A stretch of 64,000 bases of DNA from the NCBI GenBank assembly GCA_030695565.1, contig JAUYRZ010000121.1, positions 1 through 64,000 of the forward strand, written 5' to 3'. Positions 49,401-55,006 of this stretch are shown here, in pieces; position 1 is the first letter of the stretch, and every line of letters starts with the position of its first letter. The DNA comes from Archangium sp. (GTDB taxonomy: Bacteria; Myxococcota; Myxococcia; Myxococcales; Myxococcaceae). The notes beneath the pieces were generated by a model, which saw only the letters and a program-made list of their open reading frames with translations, searched no databases and had not been told where the DNA came from. A program made the position numbers and the translations under genes.

Positions 49401-50181
49401 CGCCGTTGGGGTTCACGTTGCCGTTGAGTTGGGCAGTGGTGCCGGTGACGGAGGTGGCCGCGGTGGTGGTGACGTCGGGCACGGCGACCAGCGTGGTGAA
49501 CGAGAGCAGGTTGCCGGCGGTGGTGCCCACCCCGTTGGTGGACAGCGCGCAGTAGTAATAGGTGGTGCCCGCGAGCAGGCCGGTGACGAACTCGGTGTAC
49601 ACGACCGAACCATTGCCGCCGCCGAGCGCCGTGCCGCCCGTCGTGGGGAGGCGCGTACCGAAGGTGTTGTTGCAGGTGCCCGGGCTGCTGGTGCTGTAGC
49701 GGAAGAAGCCGGTGGCCGGCGAGCCGTTGGGCGTGGCCGAGCCGTTGAATGTCGCCGCGCTGCTGGTGACGCTGGTGGCCGCGGCGGTGGCCACGCTGGG
49801 CACCTGGGCCGGGGTGGTGAACGAGTTGATGGTGCCCAGGCCCGTGCCGCTGGCGTTCTGGGTGACGGCGCAGAAGAAGTAGGTGTTGCCCGGCAGCAGG
49901 CCGGTGGTGCTCACGGAGTACGGCGCGTTGGCGGCGCCCGCGCCCAACGAGGTGCCGCCGGTGCTGGGCACCCGGGTGCCGAAGACGTCGTCGCAGGTGC
50001 CGGGGTTGGTGGTGCTCAGGCGGAACCAGCCCGTGGTCGCTTCACTACCGGGGTTGCCCGAGCCGTTGAGCAGCGCGGAGTTCGCGGTGACGCCCGTCGC
50101 GGCGGAGGTGGTGGCGGTGGGGGCGATGGCGAAGGCGGCGGTGCTGGCGAAGGCAGCAATGAGACGAAGAGCGCGGATCAT
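40429..50181 (-). CDS. Giant secreted protein: about 30 FN3-like repeats with paired Cys and a MYXO-CTERM-like tag
   Basis: 3250 residues from ATG 50181 with a Sec signal peptide (MIRALRLIAAFASTAAFA). Thirty repeats of about 105 residues follow. Each has TATLNGSANP, TTGWFRYSTTNPGTC(N/D)D, FGTR-P-x-SGG, LTGL-PGTTYYFCAIASN and FTTP-AP-V, the strand order of a fibronectin type III-like sandwich. Each has one Cys before FGTR and one in YYFCA, probably an intradomain disulfide, about 60 Cys in all. The end has GCGCGVGAESA, a hydrophobic helix and RSRRR, a MYXO-CTERM-type tag, then a tail encoded by the palindrome. It is probably a very long surface-anchored adhesin or fibre. No enzymatic domain is seen. 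Export would need a dedicated disulfide and sorting supply. Confidence 0.9.
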   Translation of the reverse strand: MIRALRLIAAFASTAAFAIAPTATTSAATGVTANSALLNGSGNPGSEATTGWFRLSTTNPGTCDDVFGTRVPSTGGTSLGAGAANAPYSVSTTGLLPGNTYFFCAVTQNASGTGLGTINSFTTPAQVPSVATAAATSVTSSAATFNGSATPNGSPATGFFRYSTSSPGTCNNTFGTRLPTTGGTALGGGNGSVVYTEFVTGLLAGTTYYYCALSTNGVGTTAGNLLSFTTLVAVPDVTTTAATSVTGTTAQLNGNVNPNGASTLGWFRISASNPGSCSDVFGTRIPAASGTALGSASFVSSYSLSATGLSPGTTYYYCAIAQNSQGTTLGGVLTFTTPDLPAVTTGGVTLLQPQSATMNGSAIPNGAATTSWVRFATSNPGTCNDTFGVRLPSSGGTNLGAGSTSVNFSWASSALSPGTTYFYCAIASNSVGTGFGSLQSFTTPPTAPFVTTNGVSSISGNAATLNGTGRPRGDASTGWFRYSTVNPTTCDDTFGTRAPASGGVALGAGNTDIGFTTPLTGLTPGTLYYYCAIASNSVGTTVGAVLTFTTHDVPVAITQAASGIGGTFATLNGSADPNLGPTTGYFRYSTVDPGTCNDTFGTRAPTSSGTFLGSGTTQVGFAENLSGLTPGATYFFCAIASNSVGTGFGAVLSFFTPAAPAMTTLTAAPVAATSATLNGSGNPNSATTTAWFRYSNVNPGMCTDFFGTRVPVSGGTNLFAGAAPVNYSLAIGGLTPGTTYYFCAIGSNSVGTTLGSLSSFTTPPTAPLVTTSSTTLITGSTARLNGSANPRGDAATGWFRFSSTDPGSCNDTFGTRAPATGGTALGAGNTSIGFDEDLTGLVPGTVYYFCALASNVIGTSVGGVNTFLVPNTPTVTTSPVSFLAGTSAQLNGVANPNGGSSTGWFRYALTDPGSCNDSFGTRAPLSGGTNLGAGTTAGGWGQSVSGLTPGATYYYCALASNLVGTGFGAVLTFITPAAPTVTTDATTLITSTTAQLNGTANPNRETTTGYFRYATVNPGTCSDSFGTRHPAVSGGTSLGSGSTPLPFPRALTGLLPGTTYFVCAIASNPVGTGFGAVSSFTTPPTAPVVNTNSASPIAGSTATIRGNVNPGGAATTAWFRYDTVNPGTCNDSFGFRVPFSGGTDVGTGNTAVAFSEALTGLSIVTTYYVCAIAQNSVGTTFGGVVPFTTLAAPPAVTTLSATGITTVSASMNASATPNGSSATGWFRYSTTNPGTCNDSFGTRAPASGGTALGSGTSPVPFSVTPATLTTGATYYFCAIASNAFGTSTGAVLTFQTTPTQPSINTLAATAIGGTTATVNGSSTPNGATTTGWFRYSTVNPGTCNDTFGTRSPAASGTDLGAGVTAMPFSQSLTGLIPGSTYYFCAIAQNSLGTVFGLVLPFATPAAPTVVTNAASPVTANTATLNGTGTPNGTAATGWFRYSTVDPGSCNDTFGTRTPISGGTNLGSGASAFSWATALNSLSPGTQYFFCAIGQNSVGTSFGALLSFTTPASPPSVAASAATLVGSTTVQLNASANPNGAATTGYFRYATASPGTCNDTFGERSPATGGSSLGSGISAVAYAQTVTGLLPGTTYYFCPLAVNSEATSFGGVLSFTTTAAPTVITSAASAIASTGATLSGSANPNRDAATGWFRYSTVNPGTCDDSFGTRAPSTGGAALGAGATGVSFSQAISGLSQGTTYFFCAIASNAVATSFGSVLSFTTTNAPTPVTLAATGVTSTTATLNGSTNPNGSSATGFFRYSNVDPGSCTASFGTRAPASGGTALGAGTSAISHVQAISGLVAGTTYYFCAQGTNAAGSGFGNVLTFTTPGPPTVVTNAASAITTTTATLEGSASPNGQATTGYFRYFTTNPGTCNDSLGTRAPTSGGTALGTGNTQVAFTQALTGLAQGTTYWVCAIANNASGTRLGTPVSFSTSSAPVVTTTAATLLSSTGATLNGAANPRSDASTGWFRYATTSPGTCNDTFGTRAPTTGGTSLGAGSTSTPYEEALTGLSPGTTYYFCALASNSQGTSVGTVLSFTTTNVPTANTNAATALSATGATLNASGNPRGDAATGWFRYSTSNPGSCNDTFGTRTPLTGGTSLGSGSTAVPYTAVLTGLTSLTTYYFCAITSNSVGTTLGSVVSFTTPSAPVVTTAAASGVGSTSATLNGSANPSGLTATGYFRYATVDPGSCNDTFGTRSPASGGTALGAGSTAVAYSQVLSTLVSGNTYFYCAIASNSAGVSFGAVMSFTTPGTPVVSSLAATAVTSSGATLNGEANPAGSATTGYLRYSTTNPVTCNDTFGVRAPVSGGTSLGAGFVVTPYSQVITGLASATTYYFCAIASNGVGTRFGAVLSFTTAAGPAVATSPASAITGTTATLNGSASPRGLASTGWYRYASSNPGGCNDTFGTRIPATGGTALGAGTSPVGFTENVTGLTPGTTYYFCALASNAAGTSNGSVEVFTTPGPPSVTTTAASGVTSSGATLNGSVTANTAATTGWFRYSTTNPGTCDDAFGTRSPATGGTALGTAITPITYLQNISGLTAGTTYFYCAIASNSFGTRFGSVLSFATPAPPVVTTVAASGVSGTSATLNGTVNPNAIAATGWFRYAQTNPTTCNDTFGTRSPAAGGVALGSGTTAAPYSQTLSGLTPGATYFFCAIGSNAIGTAFGTPQSFTVPAAGPQVTTTAATLVTGMSATLNGSANPGGAATTGWFRYATTSPGTCNDTFGTRAPTSAGSSLGSGNAAVNFSQAVTGLMQGTTYYFCAIAQNSASTSFGTVQTFITPGAPTVTTLAATAITGTTVTLPGSGNANGAVTTGWFRYATVDPVTCNDTFGTRAPTTLGSALGGGFTVINFSQNVTGLTPGTDYFFCALASNGVGLSVGAVMTFHTPAAPTVMTSSATNVVGGLATLNGGANPNGATTTGWFRYSPFDPGACNDSFGTRTPFSGGTALGAGMSTQSFSQPISGLAPGVTYFFCAISSNLVGTAFGQLLSFTVEAPLPTVTTEMASDLTTREATLNAIANPRGTVGSGWFRYSTTLPASCDDTFGTRVPAMGGIDLGTGTNDVPYEVALTGLKPGLTYYVCALASNVGGAAFGAVVSFKTASTTPTARTDLATVTADGTATLNGSANSYGMTGKAWFQVGRERPIVCTATFGDRLPLEGIALTDSESEVPFTHVIPGAAGTFYYCAVAETAGGVAFGLVQTFTVAEPKPMGCGCGVGAESASLLAFGLVLMLRSRRRNTLSPSGRGLG
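40640..50160 (-). repeat. About 30 tandem coding repeats of roughly 315 bp
   Basis: Blocks such as GTGCCGAAGGTGTCGTTGCA (plus-strand reading) recur about every 315 bp across the gene. Neighbouring copies share long DNA identities while others differ at many synonymous sites, suggesting both age and partial homogenisation. Assembly collapse or expansion is possible here. Confidence 0.85.
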
Positions 50182-50231
50182 GGGCGCGCGTCTAACCCCT
50201 GAGGCAGGGTGCTGTGTGCAAAACGAAGCTT

Positions 50232-50273
50232 CCCTCTCCCTCGGGGCCCTCGGGGAGCGGGTCAGGGGGGTCA
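50232..50273. repeat. Palindromic repeat upstream of the giant gene
   Basis: CCCTCTCCCTCGGGGCCCTC then GGGGAGCGGGTCAGGGGGGT. A diverged copy between two divergent genes (giant repeat protein and DUF1697). Confidence 0.65.
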
Positions 50274-50335
50274 CCTCGGCGCCCTCACCGCTGGCGCGTC
50301 TGGATCCGTCGAGTCGTCCGAGATAGCTCGAGCCC

Positions 50336-50899
50336 ATGCGCACCGTCGCTCTTCTCCGAAGCCTCAACCTGGGCGCTCACAATCGCATCGGCATGAAAGA
50401 CCTCGCGGCGGTCTTCGAAGGCGCGGGCTGCACGAAGGTGGAGACCTTCATTCAATCGGGCAACGTGGTGTTCGACGCGAGCGCGGCGGTGCTCCGCAAG
50501 GTGCCGGCGCTGGTGGCCACCGCCCTGAGGAACGACTTCGACGTCACCTCACCGGTGGTGCTGCGCGACGCGAAGGAGCTGGCGGCGGTGGTGAAGAACA
50601 ACCCGTTTCTGAAACGGGGCGAGGCGCTCACCACCTTGCACGTGGGTTTCCTGCTCGAGAAGCCCGACGCGGGGTTGGTGAAGGCCCTCGATCCCCTGCG
50701 CTCTGCGCCCGATGAATTTCAGGTGCTGGGCCGCGAGGTGTACCTGCACCTGCCGAATGGAGTCGGCCGCTCCAAGCTGACCAACGCCTGGTTCGACGCG
50801 AAGCTCAAAGGCGTGGTGACGGTTCGCAATTGGAACACGGTGGTGGAGCTCTCTCACCTCGCCCTGCGACGAAGCGGTGGACTAACCACCGTGGTCTGA
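50336..50899 (+). CDS. DUF1697 family protein
   Basis: 187 residues, the usual length. The pattern VALLRSLNLGAHNRIGMKDL, CTKVETFIQSGNVVF, HVGFLLEKP, YLHLPNGVGRSKLTN and TVRNWNTVVEL is diagnostic for DUF1697. Function is not established. It is convergent with the His-tailed membrane protein, with an 18-bp overlap of 3' ends. Confidence 0.9.
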   Translation: MRTVALLRSLNLGAHNRIGMKDLAAVFEGAGCTKVETFIQSGNVVFDASAAVLRKVPALVATALRNDFDVTSPVVLRDAKELAAVVKNNPFLKRGEALTTLHVGFLLEKPDAGLVKALDPLRSAPDEFQVLGREVYLHLPNGVGRSKLTNAWFDAKLKGVVTVRNWNTVVELSHLALRRSGGLTTVV

Positions 50900-51172
50900 G
50901 TGACCAGCGGTGTGCACGTGGTGATCGTCGTGATGCAGGTGGTGATCGCCGTCACTCGACGACGTCGCATGTCCCGATGACGGCTCCTCCACCCAGTTCT
51001 CCAGCGCATCTGTGAACCAGCCCCGCAGGTCCTCCACGATGAGCGAGGCGATCGCCTCGCCCCGGTGCGCACGCACGAACCGAAGGATCCTCACCGCCAG
51101 GCGAACCGAGCCGACCAGCACCAGAGGCATCGCCGCGACCAGCAGGAGGAGCTTGAACATGGTCAGAAGCAT
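50882..51172 (-). CDS. Small membrane protein with a His-rich C-terminal tail
   Basis: 96 residues from ATG 51172 (TTG 51193 and ATG 51160 are alternatives). One N-terminal membrane helix (MFKLLLLVAAMPLVLVGSV) is followed by a basic helix and a tail with ten His among the last 24 residues (DGDHHLHHDDHHVHTAGHSD). That tail is likely to bind Zn, Ni, Co or Cu, suggesting metal buffering or sensing. No family is recognised. It diverges from the glycosylase gene, with a 67-bp gap. Confidence 0.65.
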   Translation of the reverse strand: MLLTMFKLLLLVAAMPLVLVGSVRLAVRILRFVRAHRGEAIASLIVEDLRGWFTDALENWVEEPSSGHATSSSDGDHHLHHDDHHVHTAGHSDHGG

Positions 51173-51211
51173 GAGCCCCGGCCGCGGGGACAATCAACCC
51201 TGACATCCCGT

Positions 51212-51238
51212 TGTCACAGCCCCGGTGCCAGATGTCAC
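51212..51238 (+). promoter_or_regulatory. Candidate operator: paired TGTCAC sites upstream of the glycosylase
   Basis: TGTCAC at 51212-51217 and 51233-51238, 21 bp apart. Read on the minus strand, the first is CTGTGACAAC, identical over 10 bases to the first site at 6964-6973 upstream of the photolyase operon, where the same 21-bp pairing occurs. The site overlaps the region just before ATG 51240, where a repressor would block initiation. Confidence 0.4.
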
Positions 51239-51239
51239 C

Positions 51240-52226
51240 ATGACCACGCACTTCGAGCTCGAGGCGCCGTTCGGCTACTCCCTTTCGGCAGCGGCCGACT
51301 TCTACGCAGGCTTTGCGCCCATGGGTGGTGCCGCCCTGCAGCGCGAGCGCAACCTTCAGCTCGCCTTCAGACTGGACCACTCGTTCGAAGCGGTCTCCGC
51401 CACGCTGAGCCAGCACGACACCCGGCTGAGCGTGGAAGTGGAAGGCACGGCGAATCACCCCGCGGTCACTGCCCAGCTCACCCGCATGCTCGGGCTCGAT
51501 GTCGACGGCAAGGCGTGGGCGGCGATTGGCGAAGTCGATCCGGTGATGGGTGCGGTGAAGCGGCACTTCCCCGGGTTCTTCACAGCGGGGTTTCCCTCAC
51601 CCTATGAGGCGGGCGTCGGCGGGGTGTTGTCTCAGCGCAGCTCGGTGAAGCAGGCCGCGTCACTGCGCCGTCAGCTCTCGCAGGCGCATGGTGATCAGGT
51701 GGGCGGACTGCAGGTGGTGCCTGCGCCTGATCAACTGCTGCGGGTGAAGTCGTTCCCCGGCATCGCGCCGCAGAAGCTCGAGGTGCTGCACGGGCTGGCT
51801 CGCGCCGGGCTGAACGGCACCATCGATGCGCAGCGACTTCGCGCGATGCCCCAGGAACAGGCGTTGGAGGTGCTGCAAGAACTCCACGGCGTGGGCCCGT
51901 GGACGGCGTCGCACATGTTGCTGCGAGGCGCCTCGGTACAAGACGCTCTGCCGCTGGCCGAACCGCGCGTCTTGCGCGCCTTCACCCTCGCGTACGAGCG
52001 CCCCGAAGCCGACTTCGCGCTCTGCGCCGAAGCGTGGCGGCCGTTCCGCATGTGGGCGTCGATCGCGCTGGTGCGCAACCTCATGTCCCCCTCTCCCCGC
52101 GGGCGGGGAGAGGGTCGGGGTGAGGGGCCGCACCAGCACCAAGCTCCCGACGGGACTCGAACCCGCACCACACGACGTAAAGAAGGCTTTTTGGAAAACG
52201 CGCTTCCCCAGCGGAACCATCTCTGA
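51240..52226 (+). CDS. AlkA-type DNA-3-methyladenine glycosylase (HhH-GPD), catalytic Asp replaced by Glu
   Basis: 328 residues. An N-terminal AlkA-like domain (FELEAPFGYSLSAAADFYAG) precedes an HhH-GPD domain with EAGVGGVLSQRSSVKQAASL, FPGIAPQKL, LHGVGPWTASHMLLRGASVQ and DALPLAEPRVLRAF. Relatives read DAFPAGDLGLRKAL there, with the last Asp catalytic; here it is Glu241. Base excision may be weak, altered or lost. From residue 283 the frame runs through a palindromic repeat and a tRNA T-arm-like sequence (tail with PSPRGRGEGRGEG and DGTRTRTT), about 45 extra residues that are unlikely to be original. The likely original C-terminus is near LVRNL. Confidence 0.85.
   Translation: MTTHFELEAPFGYSLSAAADFYAGFAPMGGAALQRERNLQLAFRLDHSFEAVSATLSQHDTRLSVEVEGTANHPAVTAQLTRMLGLDVDGKAWAAIGEVDPVMGAVKRHFPGFFTAGFPSPYEAGVGGVLSQRSSVKQAASLRRQLSQAHGDQVGGLQVVPAPDQLLRVKSFPGIAPQKLEVLHGLARAGLNGTIDAQRLRAMPQEQALEVLQELHGVGPWTASHMLLRGASVQDALPLAEPRVLRAFTLAYERPEADFALCAEAWRPFRMWASIALVRNLMSPSPRGRGEGRGEGPHQHQAPDGTRTRTTRRKEGFLENALPQRNHL
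52087..52128. repeat. Palindromic repeat inside the glycosylase 3' end
   Basis: CCCCCTCTCCCCGC, GGGCGGGGAGAGGG, then TCGGGGTGAGGGGCC. It is translated in the glycosylase frame as SPSPRGRGEGRGEG without meeting a stop, so the protein continues into flanking sequence. Confidence 0.8.
52143..52166 (-). other. tRNA 3'-end-like fragment (T-arm and acceptor strand)
   Basis: On the minus strand this reads GCGGGTTCGAGTCCCGT followed by CGGGAGC: a complete 5-bp T stem with a TTCGAGT loop and an acceptor-like 3' strand. I could not fold a matching 5' half, D arm or anticodon arm upstream, so it is a fragment or pseudo-tRNA rather than a tRNA gene. Such 3' tRNA pieces are commonly left by integrative elements or carried in repeats. 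Confidence 0.5.
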
Positions 52227-52418
52227 CCCCGCCAGGTGCATCCGCAACCCTGTGCCTTCACGCTTCACCCGCTCATCACCGACGCGGTAGCTGCTCGTCA
52301 TGCGCCCTGCTCGGGGCCGGTATTCACGTTTTCCGGTGCGCTGCCGACTTGCGCCACGGGAGCCCGAACCCCGACGCGGCGCGCCCCCGACGCTGACCAG
52401 GCCATGCGTTGACCATGC

Positions 52419-52457
52419 AAAGAAAGAGGGCCGTGACGTCGAACGCCACGGCCCTCG
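52419..52457 (-). terminator. Rho-independent terminator of the M43-type protease gene
   Basis: On the minus strand: GAGGGCCGTG, an 11-base loop, CACGGCCCTC, then TTTCTTTGC. A perfect 10-bp stem with a U-rich tail, 22 bp after the protease stop. Confidence 0.85.
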
Positions 52458-52478
52458 AATTTCAAACTCGCGGCTCGA

Positions 52479-53393
52479 TTACTTGCCGGCGCGGTAGGTC
52501 GTGAACTGCGCGTCCATGCGCGTGTCCTGGCCAGCCGAGAACGTGTCCATGCAGGAGTCGTCGGTGTAATCCATGAAGTTGGTGATGGGGTCGACGCCGG
52601 GGAACTTGGTGCCCGTGCACGTGTCGCGGTTCACGGGGCAACCGAAGGCAGCCGACTTCTCCGCCGGGGTGTCATCGACCACATCGCCGCCCGAGGCCTG
52701 GCGAGCGCAGCCGCCCTGGAACGTGTGGTACAGGCCCATCCAGTGGCCGACCTCGTGCGTGCCCGTGTCACCCAGGTTGTAGGGCGCCGCGGTGCCGCCG
52801 GGCAGCGACGAGTAGAGGAGCACCACGCCGTCGAGGCTCGGCGAACGCGTGTAGTTCGAGGGGAACGTGGCGTAGCCGAGGATCCCGCCCGAAGGGTTGC
52901 AGGTGTAGATGTTGAGGTCGTCGGCCGTGCCCTGGTGCAGCGCCGCCTTCATCGCGCCCTCGGCGCTGCCGTAGCAGTTCGAGTACCAGTTCGCGTTGGT
53001 GGTGCGGTCGGTCGAGACGAGGTTGAAGCTCCAACCAGTCGAGGCGAAGGCCGCGTTGAGCACGGAGATCTGCGAGCTGATCATCTGCGCGCTGATGTCA
53101 CCGTTGCTGATGCCCGTGCCGCTGTTGACCACGTGGAAGTAGACGTTGATCACCCCGCCGGTCAGCCCCTGGCGCGTCACGCCCAGCGCGGGGTCCCTCA
53201 GGTGGTTCGCGATCTCGCTCTCGATGCGGGTCTTCTCGACGTCGCTGGGCTCGATGGTGGAGCAGCGCTCGAAGCCGGGCGCGAGCTGCACGGGCGAGAG
53301 CTGGTAGCCGGGCTGCTCGATTTCAATCGGGTTCACCATCGAGCTGCAGCCGGCGGTCGACAGCGCGAGTGCGGCGATCAGGATCTTGTTCAT
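52479..53393 (-). CDS. Secreted M43-type (pappalysin/ulilysin-like) metalloprotease, lipoprotein
   Basis: 304 residues. ATG 53393 has GGGAG upstream; MNKILIAALALSTAGC is a lipobox. The zinc site is HEVGHWMGLYH (H213, E214, H217, H223) and the Met-turn is NFMDYTDD (M274), as in metzincins of family M43. The short propeptide includes VINVYFHVVN, the first strand of the catalytic domain in this family. CARQASGGDVVDDTP and CPVNRDTC carry the paired Cys seen in relatives. Likely a lipid-anchored or released protease of the secretome. It has its own strong terminator downstream. Confidence 0.93.
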   Translation of the reverse strand: MNKILIAALALSTAGCSSMVNPIEIEQPGYQLSPVQLAPGFERCSTIEPSDVEKTRIESEIANHLRDPALGVTRQGLTGGVINVYFHVVNSGTGISNGDISAQMISSQISVLNAAFASTGWSFNLVSTDRTTNANWYSNCYGSAEGAMKAALHQGTADDLNIYTCNPSGGILGYATFPSNYTRSPSLDGVVLLYSSLPGGTAAPYNLGDTGTHEVGHWMGLYHTFQGGCARQASGGDVVDDTPAEKSAAFGCPVNRDTCTGTKFPGVDPITNFMDYTDDSCMDTFSAGQDTRMDAQFTTYRAGK

Positions 53394-53527
53394 GTGTGCT
53401 CCCTCCCAGGAGTGCCTTGCGCAGAGTGTGCGGAAAGCGCGCGAACCATACTGGGGCCACCTACGAGCACGTCGAGTGCACACCCGCACTTTTCTGAAAA
53501 TGAGTAGGACATTGTAGGCCTTTGTCT

Positions 53528-53567
53528 CCCTCTCCCGCTGCTGGGAGAGGGTCGGGGTGAGGGGCCT
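53528..53567. repeat. Palindromic repeat
   Basis: CCCTCTCCC, GCTGCT, GGGAGAGGG, TCGGGGTGAGGGGCC. It lies between the protease promoter region and the 3' end of the desulfurase gene, both on the minus strand. Confidence 0.8.
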
Positions 53568-53580
53568 CACTTCACTTGAT

Positions 53581-54711
53581 TCAACTCAACGCGTTGATCA
53601 GCTGAGCCGCCGCCGACTCGACATCCTCAGGCATCGTCTGACGCCCCATGGTCAACCGCACCGCCCCCAGCGCGAGGGCCGCGGGCACCTTCATCTCCAG
53701 CAGCACCTGCGGCGGAGACTCGTGACCGTCATGGCACGCCGAACCCGTCGAGGCCGCGAGGCCCGGCGCCTTCGCCAACAACGCCGCACCGGTGATGCCG
53801 GGGAACAACGCGTACACCGTGTTGGGCAACCGCAAACTCTTCTCGCCCGCGATGCTCAACCCGGGCACGCCCACCTTGAGTGCGTGGATCAACTGCTCCC
53901 GCAGACTGATCAACCGCGCCGCCGACTCCGCGAGATCCCGCTTCGCTGCCACACACGCCGCGCCGAACCCCACGATGGAGGCGACGTTCTCGGTGCCCGC
54001 CCGCAACCCGCGCTCCTGCCCCGCCCCGGTCTGCACCGTGCTGAGCCTCACGCCCCGCCGCACCACCAACGCGCCCACGCCCTTGGGGCCGTAGAGTTTG
54101 TGCGCCGCCAGGGTGAGCAGATCGAACCCATCTTCTGCCATCGACAGCGGCACCTTGCCCGCCGACTGCGACGCATCGACGTGCAACAACACCTGGTGCC
54201 GCTTCGTCACCGCGCTCAACGCCGGCAACCCCTGCAACACGCCCGTCTCGTTGTGCGCGTGAATGACGGAGAACCAGCGGGTGCTCTTGTTGAGCGCCGT
54301 GGTCAGCGCGTCGACGCTCACCTGGCCGGCTTCATCGACGCCCAGCCGGGTCACCTTCACGCCTTCTTCGGCGATGGCATCGGCGGTGCGCGCCGTGGCC
54401 GGGTGCTCCACCGTCGTGGTGATGACATGCGCCGCGTCGATGGGGTGGCCCAGGGTGCCGCGCAACGCGAGCGACGTCGCCTCGGTGCCGCCCGAGGTGA
54501 AGATCACCTCGCTGGCCTCCGCGCCCACCAGCTCGGCCACCTGCACGCGCGCGCGATCGACCGCGGCTTTCGCTTCCCGCCCATAGGCGTGGCCCGAGGA
54601 GGGATTGCCGAAGTGCGTGGTGAGGTACGGCATCATCGCGTCGACCACCTCGCTCAGCAGCGGGGTGGTGGCGTTGTGATCGAAGTAGAGCGGCCGCTCC
54701 CCGGGTTTCAC
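53581..54711 (-). CDS. Cysteine desulfurase (NifS/IscS-like)
   Basis: 376 residues, typical. PLP-binding Lys is K205 in AAHKLYGPKG, catalytic His H103 in TVEHPA, and the persulfide Cys C326 in STGSACHDG. Other marks: YFDHNATTPL and FTSGGTEATSLAL. It removes sulfur from cysteine for Fe-S clusters or thio-modification. GTG 54711 overlaps the HPr stop (GTGA), placing it last in a PTS operon, an unusual partner set. The active-site loop is the short group I/NifS-like type. Confidence 0.93.
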   Translation of the reverse strand: MKPGERPLYFDHNATTPLLSEVVDAMMPYLTTHFGNPSSGHAYGREAKAAVDRARVQVAELVGAEASEVIFTSGGTEATSLALRGTLGHPIDAAHVITTTVEHPATARTADAIAEEGVKVTRLGVDEAGQVSVDALTTALNKSTRWFSVIHAHNETGVLQGLPALSAVTKRHQVLLHVDASQSAGKVPLSMAEDGFDLLTLAAHKLYGPKGVGALVVRRGVRLSTVQTGAGQERGLRAGTENVASIVGFGAACVAAKRDLAESAARLISLREQLIHALKVGVPGLSIAGEKSLRLPNTVYALFPGITGAALLAKAPGLAASTGSACHDGHESPPQVLLEMKVPAALALGAVRLTMGRQTMPEDVESAAAQLINALS

Positions 54712-54983
54712 CGCGGTTCGCCGAACTTGTTGGCGATGAGCGCGCCCACCTCATCCAGGCAGGCGCGGGCCCCGTCGCCGCTGCACTTCACCCGCACCTT
54801 CATGCCCTGCGCTGCCGCGAGCATCAGCACGCCCATGATGGACTTGCCGTTGACCGGCTGGCCCTCACACTCGAGCTCGACCTCACACGCGTACTTGTTT
54901 GCCGCCTTCACCAGCTGCGCCGCCGCGCGGGCATGCAGCCCGAGCGCGTTGATGATGGTGAACTCCGCCTCGACCGTCTCCAC
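54708..54983 (-). CDS. ptsH: HPr phosphocarrier protein
   Basis: 91 residues from GTG 54983 with AGGGGATC upstream. The phospho-acceptor is H17 in LGLHARAAAQLV, and the regulatory Ser site is S48 in NGKSIMGVLML, consistent with control by HprK-type kinases in delta-proteobacterial lineages. It carries phosphate from EI to EIIA/EIIB. It lies 23 bp after EIID and overlaps the desulfurase. Confidence 0.93.
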   Translation of the reverse strand: METVEAEFTIINALGLHARAAAQLVKAANKYACEVELECEGQPVNGKSIMGVLMLAAAQGMKVRVKCSGDGARACLDEVGALIANKFGEPR

Positions 54984-55006
54984 GATGGTTGATCCCCTCG
55001 AAAAGC

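Noticed and set aside
40640-50160. CRISPR-like periodicity
   Set aside because: The period is about 315 bp, in frame, and encodes FN3-like domains; there is no short identical repeat with unique spacers.
47095-50202. Plus-strand frame of about 1035 codons opposite the giant repeat gene (and another at 44803-46131)
   Set aside because: Antisense to a recognisable repeat protein; its Ala/Gly/Arg-rich periodicity follows from the sense repeats.
52143-52230. Complete tRNA gene on the minus strand
   Set aside because: Only the T arm and 3' acceptor strand fit; no matching 5' acceptor strand, D arm or anticodon arm could be folded.
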